DNA from: Mycetohabitans endofungorum
GTDB taxonomy: Bacteria; Pseudomonadota; Gammaproteobacteria; Burkholderiales; Burkholderiaceae
Reading direction: 5' to 3'
DNA length: 64,000 bases
NCBI RefSeq assembly: GCF_037477895.1
Contig: NZ_CP132744.1
Span: forward strand, 2,108,001 to 2,172,000
Shown here: one piece after another, positions 52,106 to 60,097 of the stretch
Position numbering within the stretch: position 1 is the first letter of the stretch
How the letters are laid out: every line of letters begins with the position of its first letter
The notes under the pieces: generated by a model
What the model was told of the DNA's origin: nothing
Databases searched by the model: none
What the model saw: the letters and a program-made list of their open reading frames with translations, nothing else
Position numbers and translations under genes: made by a program

Positions 52106-52498
52106 ATGCAACGTACGATGCTCAAATCGAAGATTCACCGCGCCACCGTCACGCACTGTGAATTGCACTATGAAGGTTCCTGCGCCATCGACGAAAATCT
52201 GCTCGAGGCCGCCAACATCGCGGAAAACGAGCAGATCGACATCTGGAACATCAATAACGGCGAGCGCTTGACCACCTACGCGATCCGCGGCGAACGGGGC
52301 AGCGGCATGATCTCGCTGAACGGGTCCGCCGCGCGCCGCGCGCAGGTGGGCGACCTCATTATCATCGCCGCGTTCGCGCTGGTCGACGACGCCGACGTGC
52401 GTCATGGCTTCAAGCCGAACCTGGTGTTCTGCGACGAACGCAATACGATCAAGAGCGCCCGGGACCACGTACCGACGCAGAACTGGGACGCGCGCTGA
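52106..52498 (+). CDS. panD: Aspartate 1-decarboxylase
   Basis: PanD decarboxylates aspartate to beta-alanine for pantothenate. The 130-residue proenzyme, from the ATG at 52106 ([20 protein letters not shown]), contains the self-cleavage site Gly24-Ser25 in YEGSCAIDE that generates the pyruvoyl cofactor. [20 protein letters not shown] and [20 protein letters not shown] follow. GGAG precedes the start; the frame is open upstream into panC but that part is not PanD. Full length and an intact cleavage site indicate activity. Confidence 0.97.
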   Translation: MQRTMLKSKIHRATVTHCELHYEGSCAIDENLLEAANIAENEQIDIWNINNGERLTTYAIRGERGSGMISLNGSAARRAQVGDLIIIAAFALVDDADVRHGFKPNLVFCDERNTIKSARDHVPTQNWDAR

Positions 52499-52534
52499 GC
52501 GATGCGGCCGGGCGTCCCGCGCCCTCCCTGCAGC

Positions 52535-53158
52535 TCATTGCTCGGCCCACGCGACGACCGACTGCCACTGCTCCAGGTCCTTGTCGACCCGACTTGACGC
52601 CACATCCCATAGCGTCAGGCCATGCGCGGCCAGTTGCACATAGTTTTGCGTATCGCGCAGGTAGCCAAGCACTGGCAGGCCGAGCCCGTCGACGAATCGA
52701 TGCAACTGCTCCGCCGAACGGGTGCGAGCGTCCACGCGCATGCCGACCACACCGATCTGGATGCCGCCCTTGCGCCCGCCCTTCTCCTGCGCTAGTCGCT
52801 GCAGGAAGTGCTGCGTGGCGAGAATGTCGAACATCGACGGTTGCAGCGGCACCAGCACCTTGTCGGCGACGGACAGTGCCAGGTTCAGGCGTGGGCCGTG
52901 CAAACCGGCCGGCGTATCGACGATCGCATGCTCGAATCCCTTTGGCGGCCGGGCATTGCGCTCCCCGCTCATGTCCCACGGCTCGATCCTGGGCAGCGTG
53001 TCGGGCCGCAGGTCCAGCCATGATCGCGATGATTGCTGCTTGTCCAGGTCGGCGAGCGCCACCCACTCGCCGCGCCATGCAAAATAGCCCGCTAGATTCG
53101 TCGACAGCGTGCTCTTACCCACACCGCCTTTGGGATTAGCGACAACGATGACCGTCAT
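52535..53158 (-). CDS. ParA family ATPase
   Basis: A 207-residue ParA/MinD-like ATPase with the deviant Walker A ANPKGGVGKSTLSTNLAGYF at the N-terminus, VALADLDKQQSSRSW and the DTPAGLHG switch. It is much shorter than chromosomal partition ParA, lacks an N-terminal DNA-binding region and has no parB neighbour, so it belongs to the orphan small-ParA group (cargo positioning, or cobQ/cobB-like). A GGGGGA ribosome site precedes the ATG at 53158. It is convergent with panD and divergent from the thioesterase remnant. The cargo is unknown. Confidence 0.87.
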   Translation of the reverse strand: MTVIVVANPKGGVGKSTLSTNLAGYFAWRGEWVALADLDKQQSSRSWLDLRPDTLPRIEPWDMSGERNARPPKGFEHAIVDTPAGLHGPRLNLALSVADKVLVPLQPSMFDILATQHFLQRLAQEKGGRKGGIQIGVVGMRVDARTRSAEQLHRFVDGLGLPVLGYLRDTQNYVQLAAHGLTLWDVASSRVDKDLEQWQSVVAWAEQ

Positions 53159-53272
53159 GAATTCCCCCAGGATCAATGGCTTGACATAGCCGTTAGGCTT
53201 ATCCAATTACTCAGCCGAATCCAGGTATTATCAAAGAACTTGACCCATTCGGCACTTCTTTCCGGATCTTTA

Positions 53273-53518
53273 ATGAGTTCATTGCGCCCGGACGTTTCTA
53301 TCGAATCGCTGGCGGCGCGCCAGCAAGGCCGGCTCCCCGAGTTGCTCGGCGTGCGTGTGCGCGAGTTGCAGCAGGGCCGCTTGGTCGCCGAGTTGACAGT
53401 GCGCGCGGAGCTGCCCGCGCCGAACGGGTATTGGCATGCTGCCACGGTCGTCGGGCTGGCAAACACCGCATGCGGCTATGCGTGCGTTGCGCACCTGCCG
53501 GAATTCCAATCACGGTGA
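53273..53518 (+). pseudogene. Truncated PaaI-type (hotdog) thioesterase
   Basis: An 81-residue frame, from the ATG at 53273, corresponds to roughly the first 60 % of a PaaI-family acyl-CoA thioesterase: MSSLRPDVSIESLAARQQGR, GRLPELLGVRVREL, and the hotdog helix NGYWHAATVVGLANTACGYA. It stops after CVAHLPEFQSR, where family members go on with a GATGFTT-like strand and about 55 more residues. No continuation is found in any frame downstream, because btuF begins 4 bp after the stop. The missing half removes most of the beta-sheet, so the product cannot fold as an enzyme. Probably a deletion joined it to the btuF region. Confidence 0.8.
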
Positions 53519-53522
53519 AGGC

Positions 53523-54536
53523 ATGATCGCCCACCGGTCTCCTGTCGTGCGGCCCCAGCGCCGCACACGGCGCGCAAGCGGCGTGTTGGTCAGTCTGCTG
53601 CTCGCGCTGTCGGGCGCCGGCACACCCGTATCTTGCGCGGCCGCACCAGTGCAAGTGCTGGACGACAGCGGTGCGCGCGTGACATTGAATGCGCCGGCAC
53701 GGCGCGTCGTGAGCCTAGCGCCCAGCATCACGGAACTGATTTACGCAGCCGGCGGCGGCAGCCGGCTGGTCGGCACGGTCAGCTTCAGCGATTACCCGAG
53801 CGCCGCTCGCGACGTGCCGATCATCGGCAGCAACACGACACTGGACCTCGAACGGATTGCGGCCACGCACCCGGATTTGATCGTCGTCTGGTGGCACGGC
53901 AATCCACAGCGCCAGATCGAACGGTTGCAGTCACTACACGTACCGCTGTTCTACAGTGAACCGCATCGGCTGGCCGACATCAGCTCGACGCTGATCCGCT
54001 TGGGCACACTGCTTGGCACCGAGCCGCAGGCGCGCGAGGCCGCCCGGGCATTCGATACGCGTATTGCCGCGCTGCAACAGCGCTACGCGAGCCGGCCACC
54101 CGTTTCAGTTTTTTTCCAGGTATGGGATGACCCGCTGATGACACTGAACGGTACGCATATCATCAGCGACGTGCTCTCCGTCTGCGGCGGACGTAATCTG
54201 TTTGGCTCGCTGAACGAACGGGTGCCGACGGTGTCAACCGAAGCGGTCATCGCAGTCGATCCTGACGCGATCATTGCCACGCGGCCGGAACCTGCACGGG
54301 TGCACCGGGTCGCGCAGTCCACGGATCCAAGCGGCGACGACTCGGCGCTGCGCCGATGGCAGCGCTGGCCGGGCATGCGCGCGGTCGCGCGCGACAACCT
54401 GTTCACCGTCGACGCGGACTTGATCAGCCGTCCCGGCCCGCGGTTGGCCGACGCCACAGCGTTATTGTGCCAGGCGTTAGAACAAGCCCGCCAGCGCGCC
54501 CCGGCACGAAACCCTGACGGCTTACTTCGTCCCTAA
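53523..54536 (+). CDS. btuF: Vitamin B12 ABC transporter substrate-binding protein BtuF
   Basis: BtuF is the periplasmic cobalamin-binding protein that delivers B12 to BtuCD. The 337-residue precursor has an Arg-rich N-terminus, a hydrophobic signal segment (GVLVSLLLALSGAGTPV) and a type III periplasmic binding fold: RRVVSLAPSITELIYAAGGG, LVGTVSFSDYPSAARDVP, DLIVVWWHGNPQRQIERL and VSTEAVIAVDPDAIIATRPE. GAAGG precedes the ATG at 53523. It faces the btuBCD genes tail to tail and lacks a riboswitch of its own; expression may come from the promoter of the thioesterase remnant. Confidence 0.9.
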   Translation: MIAHRSPVVRPQRRTRRASGVLVSLLLALSGAGTPVSCAAAPVQVLDDSGARVTLNAPARRVVSLAPSITELIYAAGGGSRLVGTVSFSDYPSAARDVPIIGSNTTLDLERIAATHPDLIVVWWHGNPQRQIERLQSLHVPLFYSEPHRLADISSTLIRLGTLLGTEPQAREAARAFDTRIAALQQRYASRPPVSVFFQVWDDPLMTLNGTHIISDVLSVCGGRNLFGSLNERVPTVSTEAVIAVDPDAIIATRPEPARVHRVAQSTDPSGDDSALRRWQRWPGMRAVARDNLFTVDADLISRPGPRLADATALLCQALEQARQRAPARNPDGLLRP

Positions 54537-54645
54537 CGGTGCCAGCAGCCCAACGTCCAACGCGAAGCGAGACGGGCACCCGACGGTGCAACGCCGCGCT
54601 CCGTCACGCGGATCACCGGCGAGCGGCTCGATTGCCGCGGGCGCA

Positions 54646-55497
54646 TCACCAGAGATCATCGCCATCTCGCCCACTTAAAACAGGTGCATCGCCCCGCGCC
54701 GGCGCCAGCGCGGGTATCAGCGCCTCGTTCGCGCCGTCGCGCAACAGCACCAGCGGATAGCCAAACGCGTGACTGGCAAGAACTGGTGTCAGCACGTCAC
54801 GCACGGGCCCAGCCCACGCGCGCCCACGCCCGTCGATTAACAACGCGTGCGTTGCAAACCGCCTTGCCAGCGTAAGATCGTGGCACGAGAACACCACTGT
54901 GCGGGGCGCTGCACCGACCCATTTCGCCAGCAATGTCACCGCATCGATCTGGTGGTGCAAATCCAGGTGCGCCAACGGCTCGTCCAGCAACAGCAGCGGC
55001 ACGTCCTGGCAGAGGGCAGCGGCAAGGGCCACACGTTGCCGCTCGCCGCCGGACAGCGACAGCACGTCGCGCGCGGCAAACCCGGCTAGGCCGACCGCCG
55101 CCAGCGCCTCATATGCCGCGGCGCGATCCACGTCGCGCTCCCAGCCCCAACCCGACAGGTGGGGATAGCGTGCCAGCAGGACGGTATCGAGGGCCGTTGC
55201 GCTGAACGCATCGTGAAGCTGCTGGGTCATCCATGCCCGATGCTGCGCGAGCCGATGGACCGGCCACCGGGTGAGTGGCACGCCATCGAATACGACGCTG
55301 CCGCGCGTGGGTGCACGCAATCCGGCAAGGGTCATCAATAAGGTCGACTTGCCAGCGCCGTTCGGTCCGGCGAGGCACCACAGCTCGCCGGGCTCAAAGC
55401 GCTGCGACAGCGCATCAAGCAGCGTGCGGCCGCCCACCTGCAGCGTCAGTGCCTGTACGCTCAGCGGCGCCGGCCCCAGCCCACCCGCTCGATTCAT
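54646..55497 (-). CDS. btuD: Vitamin B12 ABC transporter ATP-binding protein BtuD
   Basis: BtuD powers cobalamin import with BtuC and BtuF. The 283-residue ATPase starts at the ATG at 55497, overlapping the btuC stop as ATGA. It has Walker A GPNGAGKST, the Q-loop in WMTQQLHDAFSA, the signature LSGGERQRVALAAALCQ, Walker B LLLLDEPLAHLDLHHQ and the switch His in VFSCHDLTLARRF. An unrelated frame continues upstream through btuC and was ignored. Last gene of the riboswitch-led btuB-btuC-btuD operon. Its C-terminal tail is about 25 residues longer than usual. Confidence 0.93.
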   Translation of the reverse strand: MNRAGGLGPAPLSVQALTLQVGGRTLLDALSQRFEPGELWCLAGPNGAGKSTLLMTLAGLRAPTRGSVVFDGVPLTRWPVHRLAQHRAWMTQQLHDAFSATALDTVLLARYPHLSGWGWERDVDRAAAYEALAAVGLAGFAARDVLSLSGGERQRVALAAALCQDVPLLLLDEPLAHLDLHHQIDAVTLLAKWVGAAPRTVVFSCHDLTLARRFATHALLIDGRGRAWAGPVRDVLTPVLASHAFGYPLVLLRDGANEALIPALAPARGDAPVLSGRDGDDLW

Positions 55498-56516
55498 CGC
55501 CTGCACCCCAACAGCATCCAGAGGAACAGCGGCACGCCGACCAACGCGGTCACCACGCCCACCGGCAATTGCGTCGGCGCGAAGGCACTGCGCGCGACCA
55601 GGTCCGCGCCCATCACGGCCGCGCCGCCGCCGAGCATCGACGCGGGCACCAGCATACGCTGGTCGTTGCCCCACGTCAGCCGCACCAAGTGCGGCACCAC
55701 CAGACCGACAAAGCCGAGCGTGCCGGCCGTAGTGACAGCCGCCGCAGCAGCCAACGACGCCATCACATAAACGCGCGCGCGCAACGCGACGACCGGCACG
55801 CCCAGCGCCTGCGCAAACTGATCGCCGCGGGCCAGCGCATTGAGTTGGCGCGTGGCCGGCACGCACAAGGCGACCAGCATCACCAGCACGGCCAGCGCGA
55901 ACCACGGCATGCCGGCGCCGTTCAAATCGCCTTGCAGCCAGAACACGATGCCGCGCAACGTGCGTTCGGGGCTAAACGTCATCATTAACGCGGTGGCCGC
56001 ACTGAAGCCCGCGGCCACGACAACGCCGGTCAGCAGCAGCCGCGGCGATGCGTCGCGCGGCTCACCCAGCCACAATGTGCGGCGTGCAAGGCCGAACACG
56101 ATGCCCATCGACACCAGCGAGCCGGCGAACGCGGCCACCTGCGTGCCCCACCATGGCACGCCCAGCAACATCGCAGCCACCGCGAATGCCGCCGCGCCGC
56201 CCGATACGCCGAGCACGTACGGATCGGCGAGCGGATTGCGCAACAGCACTTGCAGCAACGCGCCGGCCAGCGACAACAGCGCGCCGCAGGCAAAGCCCGC
56301 GAGCGAGCGCGGCAGCCGCAGCGCGCGCACGATATCCGCGTCAAAGCCGGGGCTGCCGGCCAACGCGGCGAGCACGCGCGCTGGCGCGATCCGCACGCTG
56401 CCTGTAGCAAGCGAGATCACCAGCAGCAAGCCGGCGGCGACGGCCAGTGCGAGCCAGATCGCCGCCGCACGGCGCGGCGACATCGGGCGGGCGCTGCCGC
56501 TAGACCCTGCGCCCAT
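55494..56516 (-). CDS. btuC: Vitamin B12 ABC transporter permease BtuC
   Basis: BtuC forms the inner-membrane channel for cobalamin. The 340-residue FecCD-family permease has about ten membrane segments, with ALAVAAGLLLVISLATGSV first, then the typical LRLPRSLAGFACGALLSLAG and RNPLADPYVLGVSGGAAAF. VTTAGTLGFVGLVVPHLVRL is the coupling-helix region that meets BtuD. Three starts are possible: a TTG at 56549, which would overlap btuB, and ATGs at 56516 (chosen) and 56483. It lies between btuB (17-bp gap) and btuD (4-bp overlap). Confidence 0.92.
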   Translation of the reverse strand: MGAGSSGSARPMSPRRAAAIWLALAVAAGLLLVISLATGSVRIAPARVLAALAGSPGFDADIVRALRLPRSLAGFACGALLSLAGALLQVLLRNPLADPYVLGVSGGAAAFAVAAMLLGVPWWGTQVAAFAGSLVSMGIVFGLARRTLWLGEPRDASPRLLLTGVVVAAGFSAATALMMTFSPERTLRGIVFWLQGDLNGAGMPWFALAVLVMLVALCVPATRQLNALARGDQFAQALGVPVVALRARVYVMASLAAAAAVTTAGTLGFVGLVVPHLVRLTWGNDQRMLVPASMLGGGAAVMGADLVARSAFAPTQLPVGVVTALVGVPLFLWMLLGCRR

Positions 56517-56533
56517 GATCCGCGCGCCCCACG

Positions 56534-58654
56534 CTATTGCTGCTGCCAACCCAGCGTGAGATACGCGCCACGCTTTGGCGTGTTGTACGTATAGAGCGTC
56601 TCATAATCCTTATCGAATAGGTTCTCGACGCGCGCCGCGACATACCAAGACTTGGTGATATTGTATCGGGCACTCAGATTGACCACGCCATATCCGCCCA
56701 TCGGCTGGCCGTTGTCGTGGCGCGCGCCAGTCAACAGCCATTGCCCGCCGATCCGCCAACCGTCGAAGCTGTGGTTCGCCGACACGGTGGCAAAGCGACG
56801 CGGCCGCCGCGTCAAATCCCGGTCCGAAACCTCATCGACAGGATTTTGGAACGTGAAGCTGGCGCGCACGTCGGTACGGCCCACCTGGCCCGACCATGAG
56901 GCCTCGATACCCTGGACTTTTGCCCGGCCCACGTTCTGCGCAACATACCGCCCATGGTCCGCAAGCGCATACTGGATTAAATTCCGATAGCGGGTCTGGA
57001 ACGCGGTGACGCGCGCCACGCCAAGCGCCGGCGACGCATATTGCAACGCCGTTTCGAGCGAATGCGCCTGCTCCGGTTTCAAGCTCGGATCGCCGGAAAA
57101 GGGAAAATACAAGTCGTTGAAGGTCGGTGCGCGAAATGCATCGGAATAGTTGACGATGGCCTTCCAGTGATCGGTGAATCGGTAACCATAGCCAACGAAG
57201 TAGCTGTTGGCGCCGCCGAAATCCGAATACTGATCGCGCCGCAGGTTGAATTGCATCTCGTTGCGGCCCAGCTCGCCGTTATAGCCGACGTAGCCGGAAT
57301 TCACGCGCCGCGCGGGCGTGGTGAAGTCCGACGCGTCCAGGTCCTGATTGATGTGCTGGTAGCCGAACACCAGCTTGTGGCCAGCGGCGATAGCATAGTC
57401 GTTCTGCCAGTCCAATTGGCCGTTCGTCGTGTCGTAGCGGCTGGTCTGCTGCCCGTTGACGAAGATCTGCGAGCGGTCAGTGCCCTGCGCGACGCTCAGA
57501 TGCGTGCTCCAACGCTCGGTCAGGCCGCCGTTCACGAATACGGACACTTGCCCGACGCGATCGCGCTCTTTGTTCAAGTCGGTTGGCATGCCGAACGGAT
57601 TGTCGAAGCTGGTCTTCGAGAATGATTGAAAGTAGCGGATACCCGCGTCCCAGCCTGGACTGAAGCGGTGCTTCAGCGACGCGCTCACGCTCTCGTTGAA
57701 CGTGCCGTTCGCATTCGGATTCACCGGGGCCCGGTTCGGATCAATCGAAGAAAAACCATCGGTCTTCATGCGCGACGCATCGACGCTAAACGTTGTCGCG
57801 CCGGCCACATCGAGCGCCCCGTTCACGCCCGCATGCTGGCGCTGCGTGCGATAGCTGCCATACTCGCCATCCAGCGTAAAGCGCGGCGGATAATTACCGC
57901 CGTCACGCGTAAATACCTGCACGACGCCGCCAATCGCACTCGATCCGTACAGCGCCGACACGTTGCCGTTGACGACCTCGACGCGCTCGACCTGATCCAA
58001 TGGAATCTGAGCGATTTGCGTCGCGCCCAGCGCCGCGGAGTCCACGCGCACGCCGTCAATCATCACCAATGTCTGCGCGATCGGCGCGCCGCGCATGAAC
58101 AGCCCCGCCGTCTGGCCCGCGCCGCCGTTGCGGGTGATCTGCACACCCGGCGCGAATTGCAGCAGCCCGGCTAGATCCGTCGCGCTGCTGTCCTCAATGG
58201 CACGCCGGTCGAACAGCGTCGTTTGCGGCAGCGCGTCCGGCAACGCCTGCGCGTTGCGCGCGGCGCTCACCACAATCGGCACCAGCGCGCCGCGCCGCAC
58301 CGGGTCATCGCCAGTGCAAGACCGGGCTTCGGTTGCCGAGGCACTGGTGCTCACAGCAGTGCCGGCATTCGCCACAGTGTGGGTATATGCCACAGGGTTG
58401 GCGTTTGCCGTAGTGTCGATGTGTGCTGTAATGCCGGTGTATGCCGCAGTGTCGGTGTGTGCCGTAGTGTCGGCATCCTTCGCTGAATCAACGTTGGCCA
58501 CCATGCCAAAGCGTGTAACAGGGCCGACGAGGTCACTGTCTGCGCGCGAGCCTGTCCCGCGGTCATCGTCGAGGGTCTGGACAAGCTGCGCCGTGGCGAC
58601 GTGCGGCAAGCTGGCGAACGCGAGCAGCGCTGCCGCTGCAATAGGCGTACGCAT
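56534..58654 (-). CDS. btuB: TonB-dependent vitamin B12 receptor BtuB
   Basis: BtuB is the outer-membrane 22-strand receptor that imports cobalamin using TonB energy. The 706-residue precursor has a signal peptide (AAAALLAFASLPHVATAQ), a TonB box (PIVVSAAR, about residue 114) and a plug domain (LQFAPGVQITRNGGAGQTAG, VNGNVSALYGSSAIGGVVQV). A barrel follows, ending in AYLTLGWQQQ. Between signal peptide and TonB box sits an extra segment of about 75 residues with a Thr/Ala/His hexapeptide repeat (residues about 59-95), not usual in BtuB. AAGGAA precedes the ATG at 58654, and a cobalamin riboswitch controls it. Confidence 0.94.
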   Translation of the reverse strand: MRTPIAAAALLAFASLPHVATAQLVQTLDDDRGTGSRADSDLVGPVTRFGMVANVDSAKDADTTAHTDTAAYTGITAHIDTTANANPVAYTHTVANAGTAVSTSASATEARSCTGDDPVRRGALVPIVVSAARNAQALPDALPQTTLFDRRAIEDSSATDLAGLLQFAPGVQITRNGGAGQTAGLFMRGAPIAQTLVMIDGVRVDSAALGATQIAQIPLDQVERVEVVNGNVSALYGSSAIGGVVQVFTRDGGNYPPRFTLDGEYGSYRTQRQHAGVNGALDVAGATTFSVDASRMKTDGFSSIDPNRAPVNPNANGTFNESVSASLKHRFSPGWDAGIRYFQSFSKTSFDNPFGMPTDLNKERDRVGQVSVFVNGGLTERWSTHLSVAQGTDRSQIFVNGQQTSRYDTTNGQLDWQNDYAIAAGHKLVFGYQHINQDLDASDFTTPARRVNSGYVGYNGELGRNEMQFNLRRDQYSDFGGANSYFVGYGYRFTDHWKAIVNYSDAFRAPTFNDLYFPFSGDPSLKPEQAHSLETALQYASPALGVARVTAFQTRYRNLIQYALADHGRYVAQNVGRAKVQGIEASWSGQVGRTDVRASFTFQNPVDEVSDRDLTRRPRRFATVSANHSFDGWRIGGQWLLTGARHDNGQPMGGYGVVNLSARYNITKSWYVAARVENLFDKDYETLYTYNTPKRGAYLTLGWQQQ
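58371..58478. repeat. Coding minisatellite, six 18-bp units inside btuB
   Basis: Six contiguous 18-bp units (starts at 58371, 58389, 58407, 58425, 58443, 58461), typified by GCCGCAGTGTCGGTGTGT. On the btuB strand they encode hexapeptides such as ADTTAH, TDTAAY, TGITAH and IDTTAN at residues about 59-95, between signal peptide and TonB box. The unit is in frame, so copy-number change alters only linker length. Confidence 0.88.
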
Positions 58655-58763
58655 AATGTTTTCCTTGTTGTGCGACTGCGCGACGCCCGTCCCCCGCGGG
58701 CCATGCGCTACGATAAAGCGCGGCGTAGCAATCCACGGCCACACCATGCGCTTCGCGCTCTCG

Positions 58764-58985
58764 GCCGGTATCCGGGCTAGCGACGCATCGGCCCGGCCTT
58801 CCCACGCTCTACGCGCAGTGGCACGCACCGCCGTACGCTGACGCATGCGGCGGTGGGCGGTTCGATGTGCAAAAAGCGGGTCGCTTACCGTTGCGGGGAC
58901 AGCACAGGTTGGCCGGTTCGTGGCGAACTTCGCTCCCTGTTTCCCGTTTAACCCCGCGCATGAACCGTGCGCATGGGCACCGAAA
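58764..58985 (-). promoter_or_regulatory. Cobalamin (AdoCbl) riboswitch
   Basis: Read on the minus strand, the conserved blocks occur in order: GGTGCCCATGCGC (5' end), GGTTAAACGGGAAACAGGG, CTGTCCCCGCAACGGTAAGC, GTGGGAAGGC and the B12 box AGCCCGGATACCGGCC (58779-58764). This is the standard cobalamin riboswitch core. It ends about 110 nt before the btuB ATG, and the last segment probably contains the regulatory hairpin. High cobalamin should repress btuB and thereby btuC and btuD. Confidence 0.96.
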
Positions 58986-59118
58986 GTGCCGCAAGTGTAG
59001 GTAGCGCCATGCGAGGCGTCAATGGCCGGAACACGCCGCTGTTACGTCTGGATACGAGCTTAGGCGTCGAATGCCGCCAGAACCGCGCTAAAATGCCGTT
59101 TCTGCAGAGGACGCAACG

Positions 59119-59475
59119 ATGCTTACCGAACTTGAAAATTTGTCCCAGAACATCGGTCGGCTGATCGAGATCAGCGACCGGAACCGTCAAGCGCGGCTAG
59201 CCGTCGAACAGCAACTCGAGGCCGCGCGTGCGCAACGCGACGCGCTGCGAGCACAACTCGAACAGGCGCAGCGCGAACGCGACGCGCTGCACATCGAACG
59301 CGACGCGTTGTCCGCAAAGATTGACGATGCCCAGGTCCGCTTGAACGCGATCCTGGAAAAACTACCGCACACGCGATTGCCGGATTCCCCGCTCGACGTG
59401 CAGCCATCACAAGCCAGTGACGTACCGTCACCGTCACCCGCATCTGGGGACGAGCGCCAAGGAGAAACCGCATGA
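59119..59475 (+). CDS. ZapB-like coiled-coil protein
   Basis: A 118-residue cytosolic protein that is almost entirely a coiled coil for its first 80 residues (MLTELENLSQNIGRLIEISD, ARAQRDALRAQLEQAQRERD) with heptad leucines, followed by a Pro/Ser-rich tail. Its position just before zapA, with a 4-bp ATGA overlap, and its small coiled-coil form fit a ZapB-type partner of ZapA at the division ring. Homology to E. coli ZapB cannot be proved by eye. The DNA has repeated GACGCGCTGC units encoding RDAL, a mild internal repeat. Confidence 0.75.
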   Translation: MLTELENLSQNIGRLIEISDRNRQARLAVEQQLEAARAQRDALRAQLEQAQRERDALHIERDALSAKIDDAQVRLNAILEKLPHTRLPDSPLDVQPSQASDVPSPSPASGDERQGETA

Positions 59476-59792
59476 CGATGAAACAGATCGAAGTGTCGAT
59501 CCTCGGCCAATCGTATCGGCTCGCCACCTCGCCCGAAAACGAGTCCGCGCTGCACGAAGCGGCCGAGCGCGTGGACCGAGAAATGAACAAGGTCCGCGCC
59601 GCGAGCAGCGTGCGCGGCCATGACCGGATCGCGGTGATGGCCGCCCTGTCGATCGCCTCCGAACTGCTGCAATTGCAAAAGAGCGTGCGACACGGTGAGG
59701 CATTCCCCGCGGAGGAAATCCAGCGTACAATGCGTCAAATGAATGAACAGCTTGCGGCAGTTATCCGCCAGCATGATCTGACGCAAGCATAG
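59472..59792 (+). CDS. zapA: Cell division protein ZapA
   Basis: ZapA crosslinks and stabilises FtsZ filaments at midcell. The 106-residue protein starts MTMKQIEVSILGQSYRLATS and carries the conserved dimerisation and coiled-coil part ALHEAAERVDREMNKVR and RIAVMAALSIASELLQLQKS. Its length and start are typical. It overlaps the ZapB-like gene by 4 bp and is followed 69 bp downstream by 6S RNA, the widely conserved zapA-ssrS linkage. Confidence 0.95.
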   Translation: MTMKQIEVSILGQSYRLATSPENESALHEAAERVDREMNKVRAASSVRGHDRIAVMAALSIASELLQLQKSVRHGEAFPAEEIQRTMRQMNEQLAAVIRQHDLTQA

Positions 59793-59860
59793 GTTGCGCC
59801 ACATTGCGTTGTTTAGGCAGCCTGCGGTTCACGAGCGATACGGCTTATACGTTTTTTGGC

Positions 59861-60040
59861 TTCCCTGCCTGGTTCGCCAAGGTCATAGATTCCTTGAACC
59901 AATGCCATGTGCACGGTTGCGGAAATTTGTAGCATGGGCGTGCGCGTCACTCTGTCTGACGTACCCGAAGTGCTGCTAACTGCGACCAATTCTGAACCTC
60001 AGGTTCAGGATGCCGGCCTAGCGGCCAAGGCGGGGACTTT
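59861..60040 (+). ncRNA. ssrS: 6S RNA
   Basis: 6S RNA mimics an open promoter and binds sigma-70 RNA polymerase in stationary phase. It lies directly downstream of zapA. The 5' segment CCCTGCCTGG (59863-59872) pairs with CCAAGGCGGGG (60025-60035) to close the long irregular stem. The internal part TTCTGAACCTCAGGTTCAGG forms the second inner helix. A TTATAC -10 box at 59845-59850 puts the start near 59860, and a terminator follows at 60047-60078. The size of about 180 nt is right. The exact ends are approximate. Confidence 0.85.
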
Positions 60041-60046
60041 ATTCGG

Positions 60047-60078
60047 CGGCATCGAACTTCGGTTCGATGCCGTTTTTT
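60047..60078 (+). terminator. Rho-independent terminator after 6S RNA
   Basis: A perfect 11-bp stem CGGCATCGAAC/GTTCGATGCCG closed by a TTCG tetraloop (60058-60061), followed by six T residues. This is a textbook intrinsic terminator, 10-40 nt beyond the mature 6S 3' end and 20 bp before the next gene. Confidence 0.92.
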
Positions 60079-60097
60079 ATTCGAGCGTCCCACGGCG

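Noticed and set aside
59119..59475. Separate repeat element within the ZapB-like gene
   Set aside because: The GACGCGCTGC repeats are short and explained by the RDAL heptads of the coiled coil.
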